Shown here: positions 39,408 through 48,668 of the stretch, in pieces
Layout: each line of letters starts with the position of its first letter
Position numbering within the stretch: the stretch's first letter is position 1
NCBI GenBank assembly: GCA_030729385.1
Contig: JANQXM010000006.1
Coordinates: 54,007-118,006 of the forward strand
Origin: Opitutales bacterium
GTDB lineage: Bacteria; Verrucomicrobiota; Verrucomicrobiia; Opitutales; Coraliomargaritaceae
Direction of reading: 5' to 3'
Length of the DNA stretch: 64,000 bases
Made by a program: the position numbers and the translations under genes
The notes under the pieces: generated by a model
Databases searched by the model: none
Told to the model about the DNA's origin: nothing
Seen by the model: the letters and a program-made list of their open reading frames with translations, nothing else

Positions 39408-41067
39408 TCGCGCTGACGAGTGCGCGGAGACCTGCCAACTCGATATTGCTGTCGATACCGCAACCATAGAAGTTTAGACCGTCTTCGCGTTTTATTTGAA
39501 TGTAAGCCGCGGCCTTGGTCTTGGAGCCACCGCCGATAGAGTGTTGGCGATAGTCGATCAAGTGGAAGTCCTTGTGCCCTTGCTGTTGTAGTGCATCGAC
39601 AAATGCACTGATCGGACCATTGCCGGTGCCTGCCACGACGGCGTCCTTACCTTCGTAGCGGATCTCTGCTTCGACTCGAACTTCCCCTGATTTGGAAAAG
39701 TCTTCTCGGTCGATGGAAACGATTTCCAATGGTGTGCGAAGGTTGACGTATTCACGTTGGAAAACTTCATGCACTTCGACTGGGCTGAGTTCACGACTGC
39801 CTGCGTCGGCTGCGTTATTCACGACGGTCCCGACTTCAGGGTGCATGGCTTTAGGCAAGTCGAGGCCGTAGTCGCGGTCGAGTATGTAGGCCACGCCGCC
39901 TTTGCCGCTCTGACTGTTGATGCGGATGATGGCTTCGTAGTCGCGACCGAGGTCCTCAGGGTCGATTAACAAATAGGGGACTTCCCAGCGTGTGGTATCG
40001 GTGCTGTCTTTCGTGCGCAAATCCATACCTTTCTTGATCGCGTCTTGGTGCGATCCCGAAAAGGCGGTAAAAACGAGGTCGCCTGCATACGGGTGACGGT
40101 CGTGCACAGTCATGCGTGTGACACGCTCGTAGACAGTGCGAACGTGTTCCAAGTTGCTGAAGTCGAGCAAGGGGTCGACGCCCTGAGTGTATAAATTCAA
40201 GGCCACGGTGACGATGTCGAGGTTGCCTGTGCGTTCGCCATTGCCAAAGAGGGTGCCCTCCACGCGATCTGCGCCAGCCATCAAGCCGAGCTCGGTCGCT
40301 GCGATGCCAGTGCCACGGTCGTTGTGTGTGTGCAAACTGATGATCGCCTTATTGCGTTCCTTCAAGTGACGGCAGAACCATTCGATCTGGTCTGCATGCA
40401 CGTTTGGCGTAGCCACCTCTACTGTCGCCGGTAAGTTGAGGATGATCTTCGCATCTTCGGTCGGTTGCCATTCGGCCATGACCGCTTCGCAGACCTCAAG
40501 TGCATATTCGACTTCCGTATCTGAAAAGCTTTCGGGCGAATACTCTAGGCGGACCTGAGTGTCGGGAATGGTGGAGACGAGGCTTTTGACCAAGCGTGTG
40601 CCTTCCACTGCGATTTGCTTAATCTCATCTTTCGTTTTATTGAAAGTGACACGTCGCTGCAGCGGAGAGGTGGAATTATACAAGTGCACGATCGCTTTGG
40701 AGACGCCTTCCAAGCTCTCGAAAGTGCGCCGGATCAAGTGCTCACGCGCTTGGACCAATACTTGCAAGGTGACGTCGTCTGGGATGCGCTTTTCGTCCAC
40801 CAAGCGGCGGATAAAGTTAAACTCGGTGTCGCTTGCCGAAGGGAAGCCGACTTCAATTTCCTTGAAGCCAATCTCGACGAGGAGTTGAAACATCTCAAGC
40901 TTCTCGTCCACATTCATGGGCGTGGCGAGGGCCTGATTGCCGTCGCGCAAGTCAACGCTGGCCCAAATGGGGGCACGCTCAAGCACCTGATCCGGCCAAG
41001 TGCGGTCAGTTAAGGGGATCTGTTTGAAAGGAGTGTATTTAGTGATGTTACCTGTTTGCATGGTCAT
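39385..41067 (-). CDS. leuA: 2-isopropylmalate synthase (LeuA, long form)
   Basis: 560 residues, the size of the LeuA type with a C-terminal regulatory domain. Catalytic HMGL domain: SVDLRDGNQALATPM near residue 35 with the metal Asp, KEIEVGFPSAS, and SLHTHNDRGTGIAATELG holding the two metal His residues. The C-terminal allosteric domain (about 430-560) includes NGPISAFVDAL and the YRQHSIGGGSKTKAAAYI region. First committed step of leucine synthesis; probably feedback-inhibited by leucine. No other leu gene lies alongside. A TATAAT-like -10 is seen upstream on the minus strand. Confidence 0.95.
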   Translation of the reverse strand: MTMQTGNITKYTPFKQIPLTDRTWPDQVLERAPIWASVDLRDGNQALATPMNVDEKLEMFQLLVEIGFKEIEVGFPSASDTEFNFIRRLVDEKRIPDDVTLQVLVQAREHLIRRTFESLEGVSKAIVHLYNSTSPLQRRVTFNKTKDEIKQIAVEGTRLVKSLVSTIPDTQVRLEYSPESFSDTEVEYALEVCEAVMAEWQPTEDAKIILNLPATVEVATPNVHADQIEWFCRHLKERNKAIISLHTHNDRGTGIAATELGLMAGADRVEGTLFGNGERTGNLDIVTVALNLYTQGVDPLLDFSNLEHVRTVYERVTRMTVHDRHPYAGDLVFTAFSGSHQDAIKKGMDLRTKDSTDTTRWEVPYLLIDPEDLGRDYEAIIRINSQSGKGGVAYILDRDYGLDLPKAMHPEVGTVVNNAADAGSRELSPVEVHEVFQREYVNLRTPLEIVSIDREDFSKSGEVRVEAEIRYEGKDAVVAGTGNGPISAFVDALQQQGHKDFHLIDYRQHSIGGGSKTKAAAYIQIKREDGLNFYGCGIDSNIELAGLRALVSAINRAHQA

Positions 41068-41400
41068 CGGGAGTCAATCGGTTCGGAAGTGTATGCGGAT
41101 TATACCTAAAAACGAAAGCGTGAATTCATGTGACGCTTCGGTTGCTGGAGCAATAGCTCTCTGGCATGGCGCGGGCTTTTTGCCCGCAGACGGTTTGCTT
41201 CAAATCCCCCTAGGGGAGAAGCTTGCTGAGCGATCCTAGTAGGATGTGCTGTTGGCCGTTCATAAATTGCATCGGCTCTGAGCATTCATCGACTCTCTCG
41301 ACTGTCAAGCGTCTGCTTCGCTCGCAGCGGGTTTGGTGGTTGGCAAGGAAGCCTGACTTGAGTCTTGTTTGTCGTGTAAAATCATTACATTTTCTGTGGC
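41068..41400. other. Gene-free divergent region between leuA and the CoaC-like gene
   Basis: 333 bp with no convincing ORF. It holds a TATAAT hexamer on the minus strand (41099-41104), 32 bp from the leuA ATG, and three short palindromes: GCGGGC-TTTTT-GCCCGC (41171-41187), CCCCTAGGGG (41207-41216) and ATCCTA-G-TAGGAT (41233-41245). The hairpins are upstream of the -10 for leuA, so they may be operators rather than an attenuator. No leucine-rich leader peptide was recognised. Confidence 0.5.
41099..41104 (-). promoter_or_regulatory. Candidate -10 element of leuA
   Basis: TATAAT read on the minus strand, 32 bp upstream of the leuA start. No good -35 is found at 16-18 bp; GAATTC-like sequence there is poor. 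Transcript start inferred about 25 nt before the ATG. Confidence 0.4.
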
Positions 41401-41973
41401 GTGTCAGATGTTCATACAGATTTAGCGGGGCGCACCATTATATTGGGCGTTACGGGTTCCATCGCAGCGTTCAAAGCCGCCGATATTATAAGTCGTCTGA
41501 CGGAGGCGGGGGCGAAGGTGTATCCAGTCATGACGGATGGAGCATGTCGCTTTATCCAGCCATTGACTTTGCAAACACTTTCGCGGCAACCAGTGAGCTC
41601 GGATTTGTGGGGCGAAGGCGAGGGCTGGCAGCCCGGACACATTGAATTAGCAGACCAAGCCGATTTGCTGCTGGTGGCTCCGGCGACGGCGCATTGCATC
41701 GCTCAGTTTGCAAATGGGCTCGCGCCGGATTTACTGACTTCCATTCATCTAGCCACGCCAGCTCCAGTGATGATTGCTCCTGCCATGAATGGGAAGATGC
41801 TGGCACATGCGGCGACCCAAGCGAATATTGAAACTCTAAGGCAGCGAGGTTATCATTTTATCGAACCCGATAGCGGTATGCTCGCATGTGGCTACGAGGG
41901 GGATGGTAAATTGGCTTCGGTAGAGCGTATCGTGGAAACAGTTATAGGATTTTTCCAGAACCAGTCGTCATAA
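41401..41973 (+). CDS. Phosphopantothenoylcysteine decarboxylase-type flavoprotein (CoaC domain only)
   Basis: 190 residues from a GTG start; no ATG in frame nearby. The FMN-dependent HFCD fold is shown by ILGVTGSIAAFKAADI, VAPATAHCIAQFANG, the PAMNGKML active-site loop (PxMNxxM) and CGYEGDGKLAS with the catalytic Cys, as in the decarboxylase half of CoaBC. No CoaB (synthetase) half follows; it may be encoded elsewhere. The stop is only 4 nt from the next gene, so the two are co-translated. EpiD-type peptide decarboxylase is less likely given the CoaC-like CGYEG motif. Confidence 0.85.
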   Translation: MSDVHTDLAGRTIILGVTGSIAAFKAADIISRLTEAGAKVYPVMTDGACRFIQPLTLQTLSRQPVSSDLWGEGEGWQPGHIELADQADLLLVAPATAHCIAQFANGLAPDLLTSIHLATPAPVMIAPAMNGKMLAHAATQANIETLRQRGYHFIEPDSGMLACGYEGDGKLASVERIVETVIGFFQNQSS

Positions 41974-41977
41974 TTGA

Positions 41978-44900
41978 ATGGACTACGAGGAATCGCAGTC
42001 AGAAGAATCAATAAGCCCCGAATCAACGGGCGAGCGCTTGAAAAACCGCGTTTTGAAGCCAGGCGAGAGCTTCGGCAACTTTCGTGTGGTCAAATGCCAA
42101 GCCGCAGGCTTGATCGCTAATTATTACCACATGCAGCATGTGCGTGATTTGCATGATGTGACGGTGGGTATTTTTCATCACCGCGTTGAAGCGGATGATA
42201 AATTCCTGAAGCGTCTGCAAGCCCTACAAAAGAACTCGGAGGGTTTTCAACACGAGGCGATTCCCAAGATCGTGGATTGCGCAGTGGTGAATGAGCGCAC
42301 TTGTATTTTCCTTGAAACGGTGAAGGGGCAGTCGCTCAGCCAATATTTTTCGGCGCATGGTTCGCCCGGTAATACGGGAATAGATTCAGATGCGGTGACG
42401 CGTCTAGTGGCGCAGTTGTTGGGTGCAGTGGGCTACGCGCATTCTCAAGGAGTCGATCATCGGGATTTGGACTCGGACATGATTTTCGTTAAGGAGGACG
42501 GATCGTTGCAAGTTCTAGGCTTAGGCATTAAGGCAGCGCTTGGAGTGGAGTTATTTGAGTCCATCGTTTCGGCTTCGGTGTCTCCATTGGTTTCGAATAA
42601 GACCGTCGGGAGAATCAATTCCTTCGATATAATGAGCCCTGAGTATAAGGGTGGGAAAACCGAAGATTCACGAGTGGATGTTTATGGCGTCGGGGTGCTC
42701 GGCTACTGGTTATTAACAGGTCAGAAATTTCAGCTTTCTAAGTGGGTGGCTCCGTCGGCATTGGTTGAGGGATTGTCATCGAAGTGGGACGATTTCTTTG
42801 AAAAATCGTTAGAAAGGGATAATGAGATTCGCTTTCAATCATGTAAGATCGCCTTAATCGGGTTGAAGGATGCTGATGTCGAAGCCGATCCCGATCGGGC
42901 GGGATTTGTGCAACGGCAAATAGACCGCATCCCTGTGCTGAAGGGGATCGTGGAGCGTGGTGAATTGGTTGCTCGCGTTTATCGGCTGAGTCTTATCGGG
43001 GTGGTTGGCTTAACCCTGACCGCATTGGCAGCTTCCTTTCTCGGGGTAGCATTCACTGAGACCGAAGAGTATGTTCGAGAGGTCGCTCAAGAAGTAGGAG
43101 TGGGAGAAGCGCCGACGGTCCGAGTGAAATTGTCGCCACCTTTTTCCAAGCTACAATTCGTTGGTTACAGTAATAAGTTTATCGCTATCGAGGGGGCGAT
43201 CGGGCTCTTGGTTCAGCCTGGAGATTATAAACTACTGATAACAGCCCCTCACCATGTTGAGCAAGAAGTTGCGCTGCATGTTCCAGTTGAGGGGTCTGGA
43301 GATACGATCGATCTGGAGGTTGCTCTAAAGCCTTCTTGGACTGACTTTAAGATCACTTCCGAGCCTGGGGCGGCGATTTCTGTAATTGATGATCGCGGTA
43401 TTGAGATAGATTTAGGTGTCGTCGATGGGGAAGGGAATTTCTCAATCGAGAAGGGGATCTTTGCCCGCACTTACCAAATCGTAGTGAAGAAGGAGGGCTA
43501 TACTTCGCGAACACTCGATAATCACGAAATTGAATTTGATACCGCAAATGAAGTGCAGGTTGATCTGGTGCCGCTGCCTTCGAGTGTCACGATACGGACA
43601 GAGCCGACAGGCGCTCGCATCTTGATCAACGATGTGTTGGTTGGAGTGTCGCCAGTCACGGTAGATGATGTGGAGCCCGCAGAGCACTACTTGGTCATCG
43701 CGCACTATGATGGATACCGTTCTGTCGGTCGTCGTATTGAGATCGAGGCGGGCGAAGCGAAGGTCGTCGATTTCGGTGCTTTATTTTCTCGTTCCGGTGA
43801 GCTCACGTTTGATGTGACTTTTGAGGGTATCTCTGTCGCAGAAGCCCTGCCTATGATGGGTGAGCTAAGTGTCGAAGTGGATGGGGACGTGTTTCCTTAC
43901 GGATCCCATCAGTTGTCGGCGCTGAAAGAGGGTCCGCATAATATTCAGCTATTACATCCGCAGTATCGCTCGGAGGCTCAAGAGGTGACGATCGTTGATA
44001 GGGAAGTCGCTAAAATTGATGTTCAGTTATTTCCTCGTCCCGGAGTGGTCGAACTAGTTTTGCCGAAAGCGTTCAAGCCAGAGGTTCTAGTGAATCACGA
44101 AGAGGTGACATTGACCGATGGCGTGGTAGAAGTGCCCGCAGGTGAGACGGTCGAACTCGAACTTCGTATTCAAAACCATTTAACGATGTCGCGAAAAGTC
44201 GAACTGGCACCCAACGAACGTTTTGTCTGGGAGGTCGAACCGGTGGCGATTCCGGGACCCACGGTGGGGCAAAGTTGGACGATGCCATATCTCGGGCATG
44301 AATTCGCGTGGGTGGGTTCTGGTCAGTTTAGTATGGGAAGTCCGCCAACGGAACCTGCTCGTTTGCCGAATGAAGGACCCGAAACGCAAATCCAGTTTAC
44401 TGAAGGATTCTGGGCAGCGATTTATGAGGTCACGCAGGCGCAGTTTATTGAAATCATGGACCGGAATCCGTCCGAGTTTCTCGGGTTGAAGAAACCGGTG
44501 GTCAACGTGACATGGAAAGAGGCGAAGCAGTTTTGCGAATTGTTGACACACTTCGAAAAGGTAGCGGATCACCTACCCGAGGGGTATGTATATCGCCTGC
44601 CAACCGAAGCGGAGTGGGAGTGCTTGGCTCGTGCAGGCACGCAGTCGCCATTTTCTTTTGGTGATACAGCCGATGCTACAAGGGGTAATTTTCGCGGAGT
44701 GTATCCCGCCAGTAACGAAAAAGGAGTCCGCGCGACTGCGCATTATGGCACGGTAAACGTGGGTTCTTATTCGGCTAATCCTTGGGGGATCTATGATGTG
44801 CATGGAAATGCACAAGAGTGGACACTAGATATCTATAATGGGCGCCTGCCTGGAGGTCGCCTAGTCGATCCTGCGCCCAGAACAGAAGGTCAACGTATCG

Positions 44901-45025
44901 CGGTTCGTGGTGGCAGTTGGGAAAATTTTGCGCCCCTTGTGCGGAGTGCTTCCCGCGCTGAGGTGCGACCCGACACGCAGAGCAACGCGATTGGTTTTCG
45001 CGTGGTCCTCGCTCCCGCAAAATAG
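41978..45025 (+). CDS. Pseudokinase-PEGA-FGE-like transmembrane protein
   Basis: 1015 residues. A kinase-like domain (about 25-300) keeps HRD (161-163) but the catalytic loop is HRDLDSDM, the DFG position reads LGLG and the beta-3 lysine is absent (VTVGIFH), so ATP transfer is unlikely. A single membrane helix lies near 338-360. Several PEGA/beta repeats follow (about 380-750; EPTGARILINDVLVGVSP is the clearest). The C-terminal FGE-sulfatase fold (about 770-1013) has MGSPPTE, EVTQAQFIEIM, YRLPTEAEWECLA and VRGGSWEN, but lacks the catalytic Cys pair. Probably a membrane scaffold or sensor; a similar kinase-FGE layout exists in chlamydial Pkn1. Confidence 0.85.
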   Translation: MDYEESQSEESISPESTGERLKNRVLKPGESFGNFRVVKCQAAGLIANYYHMQHVRDLHDVTVGIFHHRVEADDKFLKRLQALQKNSEGFQHEAIPKIVDCAVVNERTCIFLETVKGQSLSQYFSAHGSPGNTGIDSDAVTRLVAQLLGAVGYAHSQGVDHRDLDSDMIFVKEDGSLQVLGLGIKAALGVELFESIVSASVSPLVSNKTVGRINSFDIMSPEYKGGKTEDSRVDVYGVGVLGYWLLTGQKFQLSKWVAPSALVEGLSSKWDDFFEKSLERDNEIRFQSCKIALIGLKDADVEADPDRAGFVQRQIDRIPVLKGIVERGELVARVYRLSLIGVVGLTLTALAASFLGVAFTETEEYVREVAQEVGVGEAPTVRVKLSPPFSKLQFVGYSNKFIAIEGAIGLLVQPGDYKLLITAPHHVEQEVALHVPVEGSGDTIDLEVALKPSWTDFKITSEPGAAISVIDDRGIEIDLGVVDGEGNFSIEKGIFARTYQIVVKKEGYTSRTLDNHEIEFDTANEVQVDLVPLPSSVTIRTEPTGARILINDVLVGVSPVTVDDVEPAEHYLVIAHYDGYRSVGRRIEIEAGEAKVVDFGALFSRSGELTFDVTFEGISVAEALPMMGELSVEVDGDVFPYGSHQLSALKEGPHNIQLLHPQYRSEAQEVTIVDREVAKIDVQLFPRPGVVELVLPKAFKPEVLVNHEEVTLTDGVVEVPAGETVELELRIQNHLTMSRKVELAPNERFVWEVEPVAIPGPTVGQSWTMPYLGHEFAWVGSGQFSMGSPPTEPARLPNEGPETQIQFTEGFWAAIYEVTQAQFIEIMDRNPSEFLGLKKPVVNVTWKEAKQFCELLTHFEKVADHLPEGYVYRLPTEAEWECLARAGTQSPFSFGDTADATRGNFRGVYPASNEKGVRATAHYGTVNVGSYSANPWGIYDVHGNAQEWTLDIYNGRLPGGRLVDPAPRTEGQRIAVRGGSWENFAPLVRSASRAEVRPDTQSNAIGFRVVLAPAK

Positions 45026-45097
45026 TGCCCCTGCTTGCTGGGGGACCTGAGTTAGGCGCTCAGATCTCGTGCGTTTGGTCGCCATTTGCCGACTATT

Positions 45098-45118
45098 TGC
45101 ACATAGAGGTGCATTTTT
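45098..45118 (+). terminator. Weak candidate terminator after the pseudokinase gene
   Basis: TGCAC (45098-45102), loop of 6, GTGCA (45109-45113), followed by TTTTT and a second T-run at 45122-45128. The stem is only 5 bp, so confidence is low; it would separate the pseudokinase operon from purB. Confidence 0.4.
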
Positions 45119-45185
45119 CCTGTTTTTTTATGGCGCGGGTTGCCGATAGCTGTATTTTGCATCGTTTTCCCAGTTTACAGATATT

Positions 45186-46610
45186 ATGGAAAGCACACCA
45201 AATGTATTAGCCGCTCGTTACGCATCGAAACAGATGCGTGCAGTATGGAGCGCAGAAGGCCGTATCGCTTTAGAGCGTGATTATTGGATCGCCGTATTAC
45301 GGGCTCAAAAAGATCTCGGACTCGACGTCCCTCAAGAAGCGATCGACGCCTATGAGCGCGTCAAAGGGCAAATCAACCTAGATTCGATCAACGAGCGCGA
45401 GGCTGTCACCCGCCACGATGTGAAAGCCCGTATCGAGGAGTTCTGCGATTTGGCAGGACATGAGCACATCCACAAGGGGCTGACTAGCCGCGACTTAACG
45501 GAGAACGTTGAGCAGCTGCAGATCATTCAAGCGATGGAGCTGGTTCGCACTAAGGCGGTGGCTGCATTACTTGCAGTGGCTGAACGTGCTGAGCAATGGA
45601 AAGACTTAGTCATCACCGCTCGCACACACAATGTGCCTGCTCAACCGACTACATTTGGCAAACGTCTTGCGATGTTTGGCGAGGACCTGCTCATCGCAGT
45701 ACGCGAGCTCGATCGTATTATTGATAACTATCCTGTCCGTGGGTTGAAGGGTCCCGTCGGCACTCAAATGGATTTGTTGACTCTGTTTGGTGGCGATCAG
45801 GAAAAAGTAGCTGCCCTTGAAGAGCGCATTCTCGATCACCTCGGTGTTGGTGCTGCCCTTGATACAGTCGGGCAGGTCTATCCGCGTGGTCTCGATTTCG
45901 AAGTCGTCTCGGTCTTTGTCCGTCTCGCCTCAGGCCCCTCCAGTTTTGCCAAAACCTTACGCATCATGGCAGGTCACGAGTTGGCCAGTGAAGGTTTCTC
46001 TAAGGGGCAAGTTGGTTCGTCGGCTATGCCGCACAAGATGAATAGCCGCAGCTGCGAGCGCTTGAACGGGTTTGCGGTTATCTTGAAGGGCTACCTAACC
46101 ATGGCAGCTGAACTCAGTGGTGATCAATGGAACGAGGGCGATGTTTCTTGTTCGGTTGTTCGTCGCGTCTTCCTGCCTGATAGCTTTTATGCCATCGATG
46201 GCCTGATCGACACCTTCCTCACGATTCTCAATCAAATGGAAGTCTATCCTGCTGTTATTGATCAAGAAAACCAGCGTTACGGTCCTTTCCTTGCGACCAC
46301 AACGGTGCTCATGGAAGCGGTCAAAGCAGGTGCCGGTCGCGAAGAGGCCCACGAGGCGATCAAAGAGCACGCGGTCCAAACCGTGCGCGATCTACGCTCC
46401 GGCTTGATCAGTAGTAATGACTTGGTCGCCCGCTTGGCTGGCGATGCCCGCCTCGGCTTATCATTGGAGCAGCTCACCGAAATGATGTCTCGCGCTCAAG
46501 CGATGACCGGTCTAGCAGCCACACAGGTAAATAATTTTTGTGCTGCGGTTCGCGAAGATGCTCAAAATTTCCCTGGTGCTTCCGATTATAAGCCCGGTGC
46601 GATTCTTTAA
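45186..46610 (+). CDS. purB: Adenylosuccinate lyase
   Basis: 474 residues. Fumarase/aspartase-superfamily signature GSSAMPHKMNSRSCERL (catalytic Ser loop) near 285, TSRDLTENVEQLQ near 100 and ARTHNVPAQPTTFGKR near 150 with the catalytic His. Acts twice in purine synthesis. ATG at 45186 is the only sensible start. Followed by the phosphofructokinase gene after 71 bp in the same direction, no terminator between them. Confidence 0.96.
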   Translation: MESTPNVLAARYASKQMRAVWSAEGRIALERDYWIAVLRAQKDLGLDVPQEAIDAYERVKGQINLDSINEREAVTRHDVKARIEEFCDLAGHEHIHKGLTSRDLTENVEQLQIIQAMELVRTKAVAALLAVAERAEQWKDLVITARTHNVPAQPTTFGKRLAMFGEDLLIAVRELDRIIDNYPVRGLKGPVGTQMDLLTLFGGDQEKVAALEERILDHLGVGAALDTVGQVYPRGLDFEVVSVFVRLASGPSSFAKTLRIMAGHELASEGFSKGQVGSSAMPHKMNSRSCERLNGFAVILKGYLTMAAELSGDQWNEGDVSCSVVRRVFLPDSFYAIDGLIDTFLTILNQMEVYPAVIDQENQRYGPFLATTTVLMEAVKAGAGREEAHEAIKEHAVQTVRDLRSGLISSNDLVARLAGDARLGLSLEQLTEMMSRAQAMTGLAATQVNNFCAAVREDAQNFPGASDYKPGAIL

Positions 46611-46681
46611 GTATTGCTTTCAACTAAGGCCAATTTACACAAACAGCACATCCTTTATACAAATTTAACTAAATATATACT

Positions 46682-47944
46682 ATGCCCGAAGAACTCGAAG
46701 GAAATTGTCTAGTCGCCCAGTCCGGCGGCCCCACATCGGTTATCAATGCAAGCCTCTCCGGCGTCGTTGCTGAAGCGCTCAACCATGAGTGCATCGAAGA
46801 GATTTACGGCGGCCTCAATGGCGTGCTTGGTATTCTGAACGAGCAGTTGGTCGATCTCGCCGCTGAATCTCAACAAAACATCCGTGGTTTGCGCTTCACA
46901 CCTGGCGCTGCCCTTGGCACTTGCCGTTATAAGCTCAAGAAGCAGTCCGATTTCGACCGCGTCCTTGAAGTCTTTGAAGCGCATAATATCCGTTATTTCT
47001 TCTATGCTGGCGGTAACGATTCTCAAGACACTGCAGATAAAATCTCCAAGCTCGCTCAAGAGCGTGGTTATGCACTCCGTGTGATCGGCATTCCAAAGAC
47101 GATCGATAATGATCTCGTCACTACTGACCACACTCCTGGTTATGGCTCTGTGATTAAATACATCGCGACCACAGTTAAGGAAATCGCAGCAGACAACGCT
47201 GGCATGGGTCAGCATGACCTTGTTCAAATCATCGAAGTCATGGGCCGTAGCGCTGGTTGGATTGCTGCTGGTGCCTCGCTTGCGAAACGCCGCGACGAGC
47301 CAAGCGCAGCGCCACACCTTATCTATCTCCCTGAAGTGGCATTCTCTCCTGAGAAGTTCATTTCCGATGTGCAGAGTGTTTTGCAGAAGGAAAAATACTG
47401 CGTTGTCGTCGTTGGTGAAGGTCTTGTTGATGCCGATGGTAACTACATTTCAACTGACAGTGCTAGTGCAGATGCTTTCGGACACACGCAACTCGGTGGT
47501 GCTGGTGAGTATCTTCGCAGCCTTGCTGAAGAATCCCTTCAAGTGAAAGCACGCTCGGTCAAGCTCGGTATGTCGCAACGCGCAGCCGTTCATTGCTCTT
47601 CGCAAACGGACAACGACGAAGCTTATTTAGCTGGTCAAGCAGCGGTTCGCGCAGCGGTTTCTGGTGAGACTGATAAGATGGTCACACTGGTTCGCGGTGA
47701 AGGTGATACCTACACTTGCGAGACTGGTCTTACATCGCTTTCTGAAATCGCCAACGGTGTGAAGAAGCTCCCTGAGAGCTGGATCAACGAAGACGGTGTC
47801 AGCATGAACTACAACTTCTACAAGTATGCATTGCCCCTTATCCAAGGTGAAGTGCAAGTGCCTTACGAGAACGGCGTGCCGGCACTCGTGAAGCTCAAAA
47901 TGGAGAAGATTGATCGTCAGCTCGGCGCATACAATTTCGAGTAA
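46682..47944 (+). CDS. pfp: 6-phosphofructokinase, PPi-dependent type
   Basis: 420 residues. N-terminal VAQSGGPTSVINASLSG, then AGGNDSQDTADK (about 109-120) and PKTIDNDL (138-145). ATP-dependent enzymes have GGDGS and PGTIDND, while PPi-dependent enzymes have Asp and Lys at these positions (here D113 and K139), pointing to pyrophosphate as phosphate donor. A reversible step of glycolysis. Ends at a perfect terminator. Confidence 0.9.
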   Translation: MPEELEGNCLVAQSGGPTSVINASLSGVVAEALNHECIEEIYGGLNGVLGILNEQLVDLAAESQQNIRGLRFTPGAALGTCRYKLKKQSDFDRVLEVFEAHNIRYFFYAGGNDSQDTADKISKLAQERGYALRVIGIPKTIDNDLVTTDHTPGYGSVIKYIATTVKEIAADNAGMGQHDLVQIIEVMGRSAGWIAAGASLAKRRDEPSAAPHLIYLPEVAFSPEKFISDVQSVLQKEKYCVVVVGEGLVDADGNYISTDSASADAFGHTQLGGAGEYLRSLAEESLQVKARSVKLGMSQRAAVHCSSQTDNDEAYLAGQAAVRAAVSGETDKMVTLVRGEGDTYTCETGLTSLSEIANGVKKLPESWINEDGVSMNYNFYKYALPLIQGEVQVPYENGVPALVKLKMEKIDRQLGAYNFE

Positions 47945-47965
47945 ACGAACTGTTACGAATTTTTC

Positions 47966-48005
47966 AAAGTCCGGTCACCGTGTAAGCGGGACCGGACTTT
48001 TTTTT
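47966..48005 (+). terminator. Strong Rho-independent terminator of the phosphofructokinase gene
   Basis: Perfect 11-bp stem AAAGTCCGGTC (47966-47976) and GACCGGACTTT (47990-48000), loop of 13 nt, running into an 8-T tract (47998-48005). Located 22 nt after the stop codon. Confidence 0.92.
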
Positions 48006-48071
48006 GTAACGTCTCATTTTCTGGTTTCTATATCTGGCGTTATGGGCGGCTCCAGTGTAGTAAAAGCAAAT

Positions 48072-48661
48072 ATGAAACTACCCCAGCTCCAATTTTCGTT
48101 CGTTCTGATCGCTTTTTTATAGCTGCATGCCTATGCCATGCCGCTCTTCTGGAAGTGGATCTCAGTGTGGTGAATCAAATCACGATTACAGCGACCTCAG
48201 AAGCTTCAGCAGTGACAGCAAGTGGTCCGGACGGTAATGGGTTTTATTTGGAGAATCTTTTTGGTGTAAATACAACCACTGCACTATTTGAAACGGCGCT
48301 GTCTGGGGGAAATCTAACGAGCTTTTTGAATTCCTCTGATGGGACACCGCAAATTTTTGTGGGCACGGGCGATCCCGGTTTGAATGTGTGGTCTTACACG
48401 AATGATGCCGCGAGTCAGTTTACTGACGGCGTGCAGGCATTTTCAGGGAGCGCGACTTGGAACGTGAATAGTGCGATGTATGCACTCGCATTGTTAGGTC
48501 CCGAAAGTGGTGGCATATATTTTGTAGCAGGCAGTCTTGCTGACGTCGACGGTGCTGAATTATTGGGCACTTGGACGGTTGTTCCGGAGCCGAGCCAGGC
48601 CGCTTTTCTGGTGGGGGCTTTCGCGGTGAGCCTGGTTCTGCTGAATCGCCGTAGGCTATAG
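48072..48661 (+). pseudogene. PEP-CTERM protein split by a -1 frameshift in the signal peptide
   Basis: ATG at 48072 encodes MKLPQLQFSFVLIAFL then stops at TAG. In the -1 frame, starting within the T6 run at 48113-48118, translation continues as FFIAACLCHA then ALLEVDLSVVNQ, and runs open to 48661. Joined, the two halves give a normal signal peptide and a mature protein of about 175 residues ending in VVPEPSQAAFLV, a hydrophobic helix and NRRRL, a complete PEP-CTERM signal. A start at GTG 48155 would give no signal peptide. One missing T would explain the break; phase variation, ribosomal slippage or sequencing error are the options. Confidence 0.75.
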
Positions 48662-48668
48662 ATGCGGG

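Noticed and set aside
46709..47317. 200-residue minus-strand frame opposite the phosphofructokinase gene
   Set aside because: The plus strand encodes clear PFK motifs across the same bases.
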